Source of the DNA: Rhodoferax sp.
GTDB taxonomy: Bacteria > Pseudomonadota > Gammaproteobacteria > Burkholderiales > Burkholderiaceae_C
DNA: 10,565 nt
NCBI GenBank assembly: GCA_018882485.1
Contig: VERU01000051.1
Span: forward strand, 1-10,565
Direction: 5' to 3'
The position numbers and the translations under genes are program-made. Shown here one piece after another: positions 1 through 7,049 of this stretch; the first letter of the stretch is position 1; every line of letters begins with the position of its first letter. The notes beneath the pieces were generated by a model that had not been told where the DNA came from, ran no database searches, and was given only the letters and a program-made list of their open reading frames with translations.

Positions 1-827
1 TGCTGGGGCTGGGGCTGGTATCCGGGCTGGGGCTGAACACCGCGCAGGGGCAGACCAGCGAGCCGGCCCCGGGCACAGGTCTGCCTCTGTGGGAGATCGG
101 GCTGGCGGGTGCGGCGCTGTCGCAACCGGCCTATCCGGGCGCGGCCGATCGCGCGCAGCGCCTGCTGGGCGCACCCTATCTGGTGTACCGGGGCGAAACC
201 CTGCGGGTGGACCGCGGCAGCGCCGGGCTGCGCGCGATCCGCACACCGAATTTCGAGCTGGATGTGGGGTTTTCCGGCTCACTGGGCTCGCGTGCCGAAG
301 ACGTGGCCGCCCGGCGGGGCATGGCCGACCTGGGAACCCTGGTCGAATTCGGACCGCGCCTCAAATGGAACCTGGGCCCCGCCGATGGCCCGACGCGATG
401 GCGCCTGGAGTTGCCGGCGCGCGGCGTCTTCGACCTGAGCAATGGCCTGGCGCAGCGTGGTATCGCCATCGAGCCCGAATGGCTGCTGGAGCACCGCACC
501 GCGGGCGGTCTTCGCACCAGTGCCGGTCTGGGCGTTGTCTGGGGCAACCAGCGACTGGCCGACACCTTCTACCGGGTCGACGCGGGCGAGGCCACCGCCG
601 ATCGGTCAGCCTACGCGGCGCGACCGGGTCTGATGGCCTGGCGGCTCTCTGCGTCGGTCTCGCAGCAGCTGGCGCCGGGGCTGCGGCTGTTCGGCTATGG
701 CCGGCTCGACAGCCTGACCGGGGCCGCCAACCGCGACAGCCCGCTGGTGCAGCGGGCCAGTGGCCTCACCGTCGGACTGGCGCTGGCCTACACCTGGAAA
801 CAATCGACCGAGCGCGCGAGCGACTGA
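1..827 (+). CDS. MipA/OmpV family outer-membrane protein (5' truncated)
   Basis: The reading frame is open from base 3 to the TGA at 825-827 (274 residues visible). The first residues (LGLGLVSGLGLNTAQGQ) look like the hydrophobic core and cleavage region of a Sec signal peptide, so only a few N-terminal codons are missing. The mature part opens with LPLWEIGLAGAALSQPAYPGA and continues with alternating short amphipathic strands, glycines and aromatics, as in an outer-membrane beta-barrel. This matches the MipA/OmpV family (scaffolding-like barrel proteins; MipA of E. coli binds the murein machinery MltA/PBP1B). The last strand (GLALAYTW) is followed by about nine polar residues instead of ending on an aromatic, which is slightly unusual. 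Its stop lies 5 bp from the stop of the convergent FrnE-like gene. The family call is from recognised pattern; the molecular role here is unknown. Confidence 0.8.
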   Translation, partial: LGLGLVSGLGLNTAQGQTSEPAPGTGLPLWEIGLAGAALSQPAYPGAADRAQRLLGAPYLVYRGETLRVDRGSAGLRAIRTPNFELDVGFSGSLGSRAEDVAARRGMADLGTLVEFGPRLKWNLGPADGPTRWRLELPARGVFDLSNGLAQRGIAIEPEWLLEHRTAGGLRTSAGLGVVWGNQRLADTFYRVDAGEATADRSAYAARPGLMAWRLSASVSQQLAPGLRLFGYGRLDSLTGAANRDSPLVQRASGLTVGLALAYTWKQSTERASD

Positions 828-832
828 AAGAC

Positions 833-1501
833 TCAGGCGGGGGCCGGTTCCTGGGCAGCCAGGCGACGCAGCACCTGTTCGAACACCTCGGGAGGCTGGC
901 CGCCCGAAATCAGGTGCCGCTGGTTGATCACCACCCCTGGCACCGCCTGGATGCCGGCCTGCAGCCAACGCCGCTGTTGCTGGCGCACCGCCTGCGCCCA
1001 GGCGTCGCCGGACAGCACCTCGGCCGCGCGGGCAGCGTCCAGCCCCGCCTCGGCTGCCGCCTGGCACAGCACCGCATGCGACTCGGGGCTGAGGCCCTGG
1101 GTGAAATACGCCCGCAGCAGCGCCTTCTTGAGGGCCCGCTGCGCCGGCGGCGGGCCCTCCTCGGCGGCCCAGTGCAGCAGGCGATGGGCGTCAAAAGTGT
1201 TGTAGATGCGGCTGCGTCGATCGAGCCGGAATTCGAAACCGACTTCGGCGCCCCGCTGTCGGATCATCTCGCGGGCGGCCTCCTGCTGGGCCGGCGTGGA
1301 GCCGTATTTCTGATGCAGGTGTTCGCCCATGTCCTGCCCGCCCGGCGGCATGGCCGGATTGAGCTCGAAGGGCTGGAAATGGATGTCGGCGCCGATATCG
1401 GGGGCCAGGCGCTGCAGCGCCTGCTCCAACGCGCCCAGTCCGATGGCGCACCAGGGGCAGGACACGTCCGAAACAAAATCGATGTGCAGCAAGGTCGGCA
1501 T
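833..1501 (-). CDS. FrnE-like DsbA-family thiol oxidoreductase
   Basis: The 222-residue protein begins MPTLLHIDFVSDVSCPWC. A thioredoxin-fold beta strand leads into a C-P-W-C active site at residues 15-18, followed by the FQPFELNP segment typical of the DsbA/FrnE/2-hydroxychromene-2-carboxylate isomerase-like superfamily. A helical insert and a late cis-proline loop (QAVPGVVI, about residue 190) complete the thioredoxin fold. There is no signal peptide, so it is predicted cytoplasmic, as for FrnE of Deinococcus, a disulfide oxidoreductase linked to stress tolerance. The ATG at 1501 was chosen because the family starts a few residues before the first strand; an in-frame GTG at 1540 would add 13 residues and run into the divergent neighbour. 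The Shine-Dalgarno (GGGACTT) is weak. The gene is divergent from the transporter at 1544 and convergent with the MipA-like gene. Substrate is unknown. Confidence 0.88.
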   Translation of the reverse strand: MPTLLHIDFVSDVSCPWCAIGLGALEQALQRLAPDIGADIHFQPFELNPAMPPGGQDMGEHLHQKYGSTPAQQEAAREMIRQRGAEVGFEFRLDRRSRIYNTFDAHRLLHWAAEEGPPPAQRALKKALLRAYFTQGLSPESHAVLCQAAAEAGLDAARAAEVLSGDAWAQAVRQQQRRWLQAGIQAVPGVVINQRHLISGGQPPEVFEQVLRRLAAQEPAPA

Positions 1502-1523
1502 GGCAAGTCCCAGTCGGTATAGT
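1495..1523 (+). promoter_or_regulatory. Candidate sigma70 promoter for the DMT transporter
   Basis: TCGGCA (1495-1500, 4 of 6 matches to the -35 consensus) is separated by 17 bp from TATAGT (1518-1523, 5 of 6 matches to the -10). Transcription would start near 1530, about 13 nt before the ATG at 1544. The -35 element overlaps the start codon of the divergent FrnE-like gene. This is a sequence-match inference only. Confidence 0.35.
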
Positions 1524-1543
1524 GTGGCGCACGGTAGCACAGC

Positions 1544-2443
1544 ATGACCCTACGAAAGACCCGACTCGACGGCCTGGCCGTCTCCCTGCTGCTGGCCTGC
1601 TGCATGTTCTGGGGTTTCCAGCAGGTGCTGGCCAAGGCCACGCTGCCGGAAATCGCGCCGGTCTTCCAGGTCACGCTGCGCATGGTGGGGGCACTGCTGC
1701 TGCTGCTGGTCTGGTGCCGCTGGCGGGGCATCGCGCTGTTCGGCCGTGACGGCTCGCTCGCGGCCGGGCTGCTGGCGGGCCTGCTGTTCGCGCTGGAGTT
1801 CGCGAGCATCTTTGCCGGACTGCTGCACACCACCGCCTCGCGCGCCACGGTATTCGCCTACACCTCGCCGTTCTGGGTGGCCCTGCTGCTGCCGCTGCGG
1901 GTGCGCAGCGAGCGCCTGAGCCGGCTGCAGTGGCTGGGCCTGCTGCTGGCCTTTGCAGCGGTGGTGCTGGCCTTCAGCGACGGTTTCACCGGTGCCAGCC
2001 CACCCCGTCAGTGGCTGGGCGATCTGCTGGCGCTGATCGGGGGCGTGTTCTGGGGGCTGACGACGGTGGTGATCCGCAGCAGCCGGCTGGCCACGGTGTC
2101 GGCCGAAAAGCTGCTGTTCTACCAGGTGGGCGTGAGTGTGGCCGTGCTGCCCCTGCTGTCGCTGGCGCTGGGCGAACGCTGGAACTTCTCCTGGAGCGCC
2201 TTCGCCTGGACCTCGGTGCTGCTGCAGTCGGCCGTCGGCGCTTTTGCCAGCTACCTCGCCTGGATGTGGATGCTGGGCCGGTATCCGGCCACCCGCATCG
2301 CCTCGTTCGTGTTCGTCACCCCATTGTTCGCGCTGGTGGCCGGCTCGCTGTGGCTGCGCGAACCGGTCACCCTGAACCTGCTGGCGGCGCTGGCGCTGGT
2401 GGCGCTGGGCATCCTGCTGGTCAACCGGCGGCCGGCCGGCTGA
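1544..2443 (+). CDS. EamA/DMT-superfamily inner-membrane transporter
   Basis: The 299-residue, very hydrophobic protein has about ten predicted membrane segments, arranged as two EamA repeats (roughly residues 10-145 and 157-295). Typical EamA features are present: the opening helix with a W-G-x-Q pattern (FWGFQQVLAK, 22-31), the TTASRATVFAYTSPFWVALLLPL segment around residues 96-118 ending the first repeat, GVFWGLTTVVIR in the second repeat, and FVFVTPLFALVAGSLWLREPV (255-275) close to the C-terminus. Family members export or exchange amino acids, purines and other metabolites; the substrate cannot be read from sequence. The ATG at 1544 has no clear Shine-Dalgarno and sits 42 bp from the divergent FrnE-like start. 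The 3' end converges, 28 bp away, with the RyR-like exported protein gene. Confidence 0.92.
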   Translation: MTLRKTRLDGLAVSLLLACCMFWGFQQVLAKATLPEIAPVFQVTLRMVGALLLLLVWCRWRGIALFGRDGSLAAGLLAGLLFALEFASIFAGLLHTTASRATVFAYTSPFWVALLLPLRVRSERLSRLQWLGLLLAFAAVVLAFSDGFTGASPPRQWLGDLLALIGGVFWGLTTVVIRSSRLATVSAEKLLFYQVGVSVAVLPLLSLALGERWNFSWSAFAWTSVLLQSAVGAFASYLAWMWMLGRYPATRIASFVFVTPLFALVAGSLWLREPVTLNLLAALALVALGILLVNRRPAG

Positions 2444-2471
2444 AGACGCGCACCCGGCCCAGGGCCGCAGA

Positions 2472-3332
2472 TCAGCCCGGGGCCAGACCGGTGGCGCGCA
2501 AGCCCTGCTGCACCGCTTTCCAGATCGGCCGGTCCTTGGCTTTCTCGGACTCGGGCAGTTGCGCATAGGGCACCCGGACCAAGGGCACCTTGTCCCAGCC
2601 ATCACGCCCGCTGTAATGGCCGGTGTAGCGCCAGATCACCGCGGTCGCGTAATCCATGGCGGCATCGTCCAGCGGCTGGGAGCCCCGCATGAGGGACAGC
2701 GCCGAAGCGATGGCCCCCAGCTGGTTGCCCACCAGGACCCGCAGCCGTTCGGCCGGGTCGGGATAGGCTGCGGCGTCGAGCACCAGCGCATCCCAGCTCT
2801 GGGCATTGGCATTGACGATGGCGGTGCCAGCCGCCCATTCGGCGGCATTCGCCAGGGCCTTGCCCTGCAGCCGGAAGAAACCTTCCCGGTCCGCGACGAT
2901 GTCCAGGTTGAACCGGTAGCCCCGCGCGCCCTGGGCGTAGCGCTCGCGCCAGGCCTGCGCGCCCTGCGGCGTCAGCACGGCGGCCAGTTCGCTGTCGGTG
3001 CCCCGAAGACGGGCGCCGAGGAAGGGGTTGCGCGGATCGGCCACCCGCAGCTCCTGCCCCTTCCAGTAACCCAGGTCATGGACGGACCGGGCAAACACCT
3101 GCTTGCGGGCATCGGGCAGCTGCGCCACCTCCTGCTGGACGCGGCCGACGAAATCGAGCACGGCGTCGTAGGACGCCAGCCACTCTTCGCGGGAACCATT
3201 ACCCGCCTTCATCACCACCTCGCGAACGAAACGGTCGTGATCGGCGGGCGAGAGCACCGGCTGTGCCCGAGCGGGCACCATCCAGGCTGCGGGCAACGCC
3301 GCAGCCAACACCATCGAACGTCTGCTGATCAT
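2472..3332 (-). CDS. Exported protein with C-terminal RyR-like motif
   Basis: The 286-residue product starts MISRRSMVLAAAL and has a signal peptide cleaved after about residue 23 (PARA/QPV). The S-R-R-S-M-V stretch resembles a twin-arginine motif but lacks the usual F/L-K ending, so Sec export is also possible. The body (about 25-225) is unrecognised, largely helical and alanine-rich. The C-terminal 60 residues contain VPYAQLPESEKAKDR (254-268), a close match to the conserved end of the ryanodine-receptor RyR repeat (LVPYxxLPESEKxxDR), preceded by GRDGWDKVP where RyR domains usually carry a GW-x-x-G segment. RyR domains occur in bacterial proteins of unknown role. The start is supported by AGGAG at 3339-3343, 6 nt before the ATG. 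The gene is 98 bp downstream of the phosphoesterase and may have its own promoter. Function is not assigned. Confidence 0.8.
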   Translation of the reverse strand: MISRRSMVLAAALPAAWMVPARAQPVLSPADHDRFVREVVMKAGNGSREEWLASYDAVLDFVGRVQQEVAQLPDARKQVFARSVHDLGYWKGQELRVADPRNPFLGARLRGTDSELAAVLTPQGAQAWRERYAQGARGYRFNLDIVADREGFFRLQGKALANAAEWAAGTAIVNANAQSWDALVLDAAAYPDPAERLRVLVGNQLGAIASALSLMRGSQPLDDAAMDYATAVIWRYTGHYSGRDGWDKVPLVRVPYAQLPESEKAKDRPIWKAVQQGLRATGLAPG

Positions 3333-3430
3333 CCTGCTCTCCTGGTATGCGGGTCCAACGTGGCGGCTCAGGACACCGTCCGTCGGGCAACCACCGCGAC
3401 AGCCTCATCTTAAGGGTTCATGGAAGGGAC

Positions 3431-4420
3431 TCATCGCCCCTGCGCCGCCGGCCCGGGCCAGAAGCGCGGCTCGAAACGGAACACCTGGGGATCGGCGGCG
3501 TCCACCGTGCCACGGACCCACCCCATGAAGGGCGAGCCCATGGTTTCAACCCGGGTGAAGTTCCGCAGGGTGCTGCCCTCGACCGGATCCACCAGCGGCT
3601 GGTCGATGCGGAAGCGGTGGGTGTCGCCGTGCACCAGCACCACCGGGCGGGCGAAGCGACGGGTTTCGTCGGCCAGCTGCGCCAGGAACTCGCGGTAGCC
3701 GGGGCTGCCCTGGCCCGCGCGGTCCGCCACGAATCCGGGATTGGCCTGCACCACGATCAGCACCCCCGCCAGGCGGGCACGCCGCGCGTGCGCGAAGGCC
3801 TCGGCCAGCCAGGCCCGGTTGGCGGCGCTGCGTTCGAGAAACTCCGGCACCGGCCCGCGCTGGCCCGGCACGCCGTGGTAGTTGTTCTCGCTGCCCGGCA
3901 GGTTCAGGCCGACGAACAGCGCGCCGCCCGCCTCCCAGCGCACGTTCTCCCGGAACTGGGCGAAGGCCGGCTGCCGGCTTTGCCGCAACAGCGGCATGGC
4001 GCCACCGCCGAGCGCGGTCTCACCCTGGAAGAAGAGCTCTCGCAGACGCGCCAGCCGCTCCAGCGGGTCATAGCCGCCATTGCTGCGGCGATGGCAGTCG
4101 GTCCACTCGTTGTCGCCAGGCACGTAGACCAGCGGCGTGCGCGAGGAGCCGAACAGGTCCAGGATGTCGCGCAAGGTCGCGTCCGAGCATTCGTCGCTAC
4201 CGGACTTGATGTCGCCGTCGTGCACCACGAAGGCGAGGCCGGCGGCATCCATCTGGGCCATCATCGCCGGCAGCTGTGCGCGCTCGCTGCGGGTATAGGG
4301 GGTGTCGCCGAACAGGCCGAAGGCGACCGGCTGCGCCGACAGCGGCGCCGCCAGCAGCAGCGCCAGGCTCAGCGCGAATCCGGCCCGCACGGGCACCGGA
4401 CACCAGGGGATGCGGCTCAT
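3431..4420 (-). CDS. Secreted calcineurin-like metallophosphoesterase
   Basis: The 329-residue protein has a Sec signal peptide (hydrophobic core about residues 12-26, cleavage after LSA at about 29). The phosphoesterase pattern follows in order: FGLFGDTPY (35-42), VVHDGDIKSG (65-74), VYVPGDNEW (98-106) and VLVHGDTH (261-268). This is the metallophosphatase fold, but several canonical ligands differ: the first motif is D-T-P rather than D-x-H, the GNH[D/E] motif reads GDNE, and the penultimate histidine position appears as VVQANP. Cysteines at 78 and 109 could form a periplasmic disulfide. The substrate is unknown; a periplasmic phosphomonoester or diester is an inference. The start lies 25 bp after the dioxygenase stop, suggesting co-transcription; its Shine-Dalgarno is poor, consistent with translational coupling. 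Confidence 0.85.
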   Translation of the reverse strand: MSRIPWCPVPVRAGFALSLALLLAAPLSAQPVAFGLFGDTPYTRSERAQLPAMMAQMDAAGLAFVVHDGDIKSGSDECSDATLRDILDLFGSSRTPLVYVPGDNEWTDCHRRSNGGYDPLERLARLRELFFQGETALGGGAMPLLRQSRQPAFAQFRENVRWEAGGALFVGLNLPGSENNYHGVPGQRGPVPEFLERSAANRAWLAEAFAHARRARLAGVLIVVQANPGFVADRAGQGSPGYREFLAQLADETRRFARPVVLVHGDTHRFRIDQPLVDPVEGSTLRNFTRVETMGSPFMGWVRGTVDAADPQVFRFEPRFWPGPAAQGR

Positions 4421-4445
4421 GCCTTGCCCGGATGACCGCCGCGGG

Positions 4446-5276
4446 TCAGCCGAAACGGAAAGCCGACAGCGTGGTCTCCATCACCCGGTCGCTGAAGACG
4501 CGCCGGCCGGCGTCGCCGCCGGCAGCGCCGGCCACCACCATCAGCGGCAGCAGGTGCTCCTCGGCCCGGGGCGGATGGCACAGGCGGGCCGATGGCGCCT
4601 GGGCCCACTGGATGAGCGCCTGTTCGCGTGCGCCGGCCTCGCCTTCGACGGTGGCCGTGAGCCACTGGTCGAATGCATCGGAAACGGGGCCGAAGCGCGG
4701 ATCGCCGTAACCCCGCATGTTGTGGAAGCTCATGCCACTGCCCACGATGAGCACATCCTCGTCGCGCAGGCCGGCCAGTGCGGCCCCAGCCTGCAGGTGC
4801 ACCGCCGGATCCAGGCTGTCGCGCAGCGAGAGCTGCACCACGGGAATGTCGGCATCGGGAAACATCAGCAGCAGCGGAATGAACATGCCGTGATCGAAGC
4901 CACGCCGGGCATCGGCAACCGCCGGCATGCCGGCCTGGCCCAGCAGCCCGGCCAGCCGCGCCGCCAACTGCGGATCACCGGGGGCTGGGTAGCGCAGCGC
5001 GTAGGTATGGGGCGGAAAGCCGTAGTAATCGAAGATGAGCTCGGGATGTGCGGCCCCGGTCACGGCGAACTGCGGCTGCAGCCAGTGCGCCGAGACCATC
5101 ACGATGGCCCGGGGCCGGCGCGGCAGGGTGTGTTGCAGGCCCTTGAGAAATGCCGCCATGCGATGCCATGCATCGGGTGGATTCCAGTCCATGAAGAAAC
5201 ACGGGCCTCCGCCGTGGGGAATGAACCAGGTGGGCATGCGCTCCGGCTGACCAGGCAGTGGATGGGGATGGCTCAT
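4446..5276 (-). CDS. LigB/YgiD-type class III extradiol dioxygenase (4,5-DOPA dioxygenase-like)
   Basis: From the ATG at 5276 the protein has 276 residues, close to the roughly 260-270 of YgiD/DODA enzymes. Landmarks are PTWFIPHGGGP (metal-ligand His21), VSAHW (His64), GFDHG (His129, catalytic), SFHNMRGYG (His185, ligand) and EEHLLPLMVVAGAAGGD near the C-terminus (His241). This enzyme family uses non-haem iron (or binds zinc as purified) to open catecholic rings; YgiD cleaves L-DOPA between C4 and C5. The physiological substrate here is unknown. The frame stays open upstream, with an ATG at 5411 (preceded at 8 nt by GGTGG) and a GTG at 5423. These would add 45-49 Glu/Pro-rich residues containing a 14-residue tandem repeat. 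The 5276 start has no visible Shine-Dalgarno, so the longer form is a real alternative. It probably heads an operon with the phosphoesterase. Confidence 0.85.
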   Translation of the reverse strand: MSHPHPLPGQPERMPTWFIPHGGGPCFFMDWNPPDAWHRMAAFLKGLQHTLPRRPRAIVMVSAHWLQPQFAVTGAAHPELIFDYYGFPPHTYALRYPAPGDPQLAARLAGLLGQAGMPAVADARRGFDHGMFIPLLLMFPDADIPVVQLSLRDSLDPAVHLQAGAALAGLRDEDVLIVGSGMSFHNMRGYGDPRFGPVSDAFDQWLTATVEGEAGAREQALIQWAQAPSARLCHPPRAEEHLLPLMVVAGAAGGDAGRRVFSDRVMETTLSAFRFG

Positions 5277-5324
5277 GGCGTGTGCGTCGTGCAGTTGGAA
5301 CGGTGACTGTACAGGCCCGGGGCT

Positions 5325-5399
5325 GGGTTCGGCCTCTTGGGTGACCTGCCGGGGAGGACCGCCCTCGGGTTCGGCCTCGTTTTCGGCCTGCCGGGGAGG
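5325..5399 (-). repeat. 42-bp imperfect tandem repeat, in frame with the dioxygenase extension
   Basis: GGGTTCGGCCTC occurs at 5325-5336 and 5367-5378, and CCTGCCGGGGAGG at 5345-5357 and 5387-5399, all offset by exactly 42 bp, with different bases between the blocks. Read on the minus strand in the dioxygenase frame, it encodes two 14-residue units, PPRQAENEAEPE.. and PPRQVTQEAEPS.., upstream of the conserved enzyme domain. Confidence 0.8.
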
Positions 5400-5500
5400 G
5401 TGAAAGGTCATCTGTAAAGCCACCCAGCGCTAACCATCGCGTCAGGCCGGCTGCCCGTCGGGCATGGGCCTCTCTACGTGCCCGGCCCACCCGCGCGAAA

Positions 5501-5575
5501 CGCCCAGGGGTGTGGCGGGGCCGCCGATTTCTGCGCATCGCGCAGTATGAGGCGGCCCAGCCACACCCCTGGGCG
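5501..5575. repeat. 75-bp near-perfect palindrome (large hairpin)
   Basis: The arms 5501-5525 and 5551-5575 are inverted repeats matching at 24 of 25 positions (the only mismatch pairs 5517 with 5559); the outer 16 bp read CGCCCAGGGGTGTGGC. Inside is a second stem, CTGCGC (5531-5536) with GCGCAG (5540-5545), around an ATC loop, separated from the outer stem by two unpaired 5-base stretches. The whole element is symmetric about position 5538. It lies between the gcdH stop and the dioxygenase start. No T-run follows it on the minus strand beyond three bases, so it is not a standard intrinsic terminator. A REP/BIME-like or miniature mobile repeat, or a processed RNA hairpin, is possible. Confidence 0.85.
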
Positions 5576-5618
5576 CCACCACGGACGCCCCATTCGTTGC
5601 AGCGCCAACCCCCTTCAA

Positions 5619-5636
5619 CCGGCCAGGAGCGGCCGG
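5619..5636 (-). terminator. Short hairpin just past the gcdH stop (weak terminator candidate)
   Basis: CCGGCC (5619-5624) and GGCCGG (5631-5636) form a 6-bp GC stem with a 6-base loop, about 15 nt downstream of the gcdH stop codon on the minus strand. There is no following T-tract, so if it ends transcription it would need help (for example Rho). Confidence 0.2.
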
Positions 5637-5651
5637 GAACACACCGGACGG

Positions 5652-6848
5652 TCAGTTGGCAAACGCGGCAATCCCGGTCTGCGCGCGCCCGAGGATCAGG
5701 GCGTGGATGTCGTGGGTGCCCTCGTAGGTGTTGACCACTTCCAGGTTCACCAGGTGGCGCGCCACACCATAGGCGTCGGAGATGCCGTTGCCGCCCATCA
5801 TGTCGCGCGCCAGGCGGGCGATGTCCAGCGCCTTGCCGCAGCTGTTGCGCTTGAGGATGGAGGTGATCTCCACCGCGGCCGTGCCCTCGTCCTTCATGCG
5901 GCCCAGGCGCAGGCAGCCCTGCAGGCCCAGCGCGATCTCGGTCTGCATGTCGGCCAGCTTCTTCTGGATGAGCTGGTTGGCGGCCAGCGGGCGGCCGAAC
6001 TGCTTGCGGTCCAGCGTGTACTGGCGGGCGCGCAGCCAGCAGTCCTCGGCGGCGCCCAGGGCGCCCCAGGCGATGCCGTAGCGGGCCGAGTTGAGGCAGG
6101 TGAACGGGCCCTTGAGGCCCTGCACCTCGGGGAAGGCGTTCTCTTCGGGGCAGAACACGCCCTCCATCACGATCTCGCCGGTGATGCTGGCGCGCAGGCC
6201 CACCTTGCCGTGGATGGCCGGGGCCGAGAGGCCGGCCATGCCTTTTTCCAGCACGAAGCCGCGGATGGGGCCCACCTGGCCGCCCTCGGAGACTTCCCTG
6301 GCCCAGACCACGAACACATCGGCGATGGGGCTGTTGGAGATCCACATCTTGCTGCCCGAGAGCTTGTAGCCGCCCGGCACCTTGTGGGCGCGGGTGGCCA
6401 TGGAGTTGGGGTCGGAGCCGTGGTCGGGCTCGGTCAGGCCGAAGCAGCCAATCCACTCGCCGGTGGCCAGCCGGGGCAGGTACTTCTGGCGCTGGGCTTC
6501 GGTGCCGAACTCGAAGATCGGCAGCATCACCAGCGAGCTCTGCACGCTCATCATGGAGCGGTAGCCGGAATCGACCCGCTCCACCTCACGGGCAATCAGG
6601 CCGTAGGCCACGTAATTGAGGCCCGGGCCGCCGTAAGCCTCGGGGATGGTGGGGCCGAGCAGGCCGAGCCCGCCCATTTCGCGGAAGATGGCGGTGTCGG
6701 TCTTTTCAGCGCGAAAGGCCTCTGTCACACGCGGCAGCAGCTGGTCCTGGCAGTAGGCGGCGGCGGCATCGCGCAGCATGCGCTCGTCGTCGCTGAGCTG
6801 GCTCTCCAGCAGGAAGGGGTCTTGCCAGTTGAAGGCGGCGTGGGCCAT
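5652..6848 (-). CDS. gcdH: Glutaryl-CoA dehydrogenase
   Basis: The 398-residue acyl-CoA dehydrogenase-fold flavoenzyme catalyses oxidative decarboxylation of glutaryl-CoA to crotonyl-CoA and CO2 in lysine, hydroxylysine, tryptophan and glutarate breakdown, passing electrons to electron-transfer flavoprotein. The glutaryl-CoA-specific signature [15 protein letters not shown] (94-108) is present; Arg97 and Ser101 correspond to residues that hold the distal carboxylate. [14 protein letters not shown] (135-147) and the [17 protein letters not shown] region (167-183) line the flavin site, and the catalytic base is Glu376 in [17 protein letters not shown]. Length is normal for bacterial GcdH without a transit peptide. 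The ATG at 6848 is fixed by GGAG six bases upstream; an in-frame start at 6902 would add 18 non-conserved residues. No CoA-transferase gene is adjacent. The upstream AT-rich region is shared with the divergent DUF2237 gene. Confidence 0.96.
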   Translation of the reverse strand: MAHAAFNWQDPFLLESQLSDDERMLRDAAAAYCQDQLLPRVTEAFRAEKTDTAIFREMGGLGLLGPTIPEAYGGPGLNYVAYGLIAREVERVDSGYRSMMSVQSSLVMLPIFEFGTEAQRQKYLPRLATGEWIGCFGLTEPDHGSDPNSMATRAHKVPGGYKLSGSKMWISNSPIADVFVVWAREVSEGGQVGPIRGFVLEKGMAGLSAPAIHGKVGLRASITGEIVMEGVFCPEENAFPEVQGLKGPFTCLNSARYGIAWGALGAAEDCWLRARQYTLDRKQFGRPLAANQLIQKKLADMQTEIALGLQGCLRLGRMKDEGTAAVEITSILKRNSCGKALDIARLARDMMGGNGISDAYGVARHLVNLEVVNTYEGTHDIHALILGRAQTGIAAFAN

Positions 6849-6854
6849 GCGGTT

Positions 6855-6858
6855 CTCC
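6855..6858 (-). promoter_or_regulatory. Ribosome binding site of gcdH
   Basis: CTCC on the plus strand reads GGAG on the minus strand (context CCGGAGAA), with a 6-nt spacer to the ATG at 6848. It settles the gcdH start over the upstream in-frame candidate at 6902. Confidence 0.8.
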
Positions 6859-7049
6859 GGAAATGCAGCAGGGGGTGGGGTGCCAAAACGGCAAGGCCCC
6901 ATGTTAGTGGAGGATGGTGTCCAGGGGCAAACGACTTATCGACATCCAGTTATGATTGTTTTTCATGTATTGTGGGAAAATTCGGATCTGAAAACCTATT
7001 TATTTCGGAGCCATATTGGCACTCAACCTAGATATCGTTTGATATTACA

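Noticed and set aside
89..1522. A 477-codon open frame on the plus strand across the MipA-like and FrnE-like genes.
   Set aside because: It overlaps two recognised genes in other frames and its product is Arg/Gly/Ala-rich with no family resemblance; long spurious frames are expected at this GC content.
2444..2471. A bidirectional terminator between the converging transporter and RyR-like genes.
   Set aside because: GC-rich self-complementary bases (GCCGGCCGGC) lie at the end of the transporter gene, but there is no loop plus T-run on either strand.
1550..2605. A 351-codon minus-strand open frame antisense to the DMT transporter.
   Set aside because: A Gln/Arg/His-rich shadow of a membrane protein gene with clear EamA features.
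3333..3430. A promoter for the RyR-like protein gene, around CTTAAG near 3408-3416.
   Set aside because: No -35/-10 pair with acceptable spacing was found; only the ribosome binding site is convincing.
5501..5575. The palindrome as a conventional intrinsic terminator.
   Set aside because: There is no T-tract after the stem on either strand, and it starts about 77 nt past the gcdH stop; it is listed as a repeat instead.
4975..6456. A 493-codon minus-strand open frame crossing gcdH, the palindrome and the dioxygenase.
   Set aside because: It is out of frame with both conserved genes it overlaps, and its product shows no recognisable domain.
5478..7031. A 517-codon plus-strand open frame antisense to gcdH.
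   Set aside because: It is the mirror of a clearly conserved enzyme gene; the predicted product is a low-complexity Ala/Gly/His-rich sequence.
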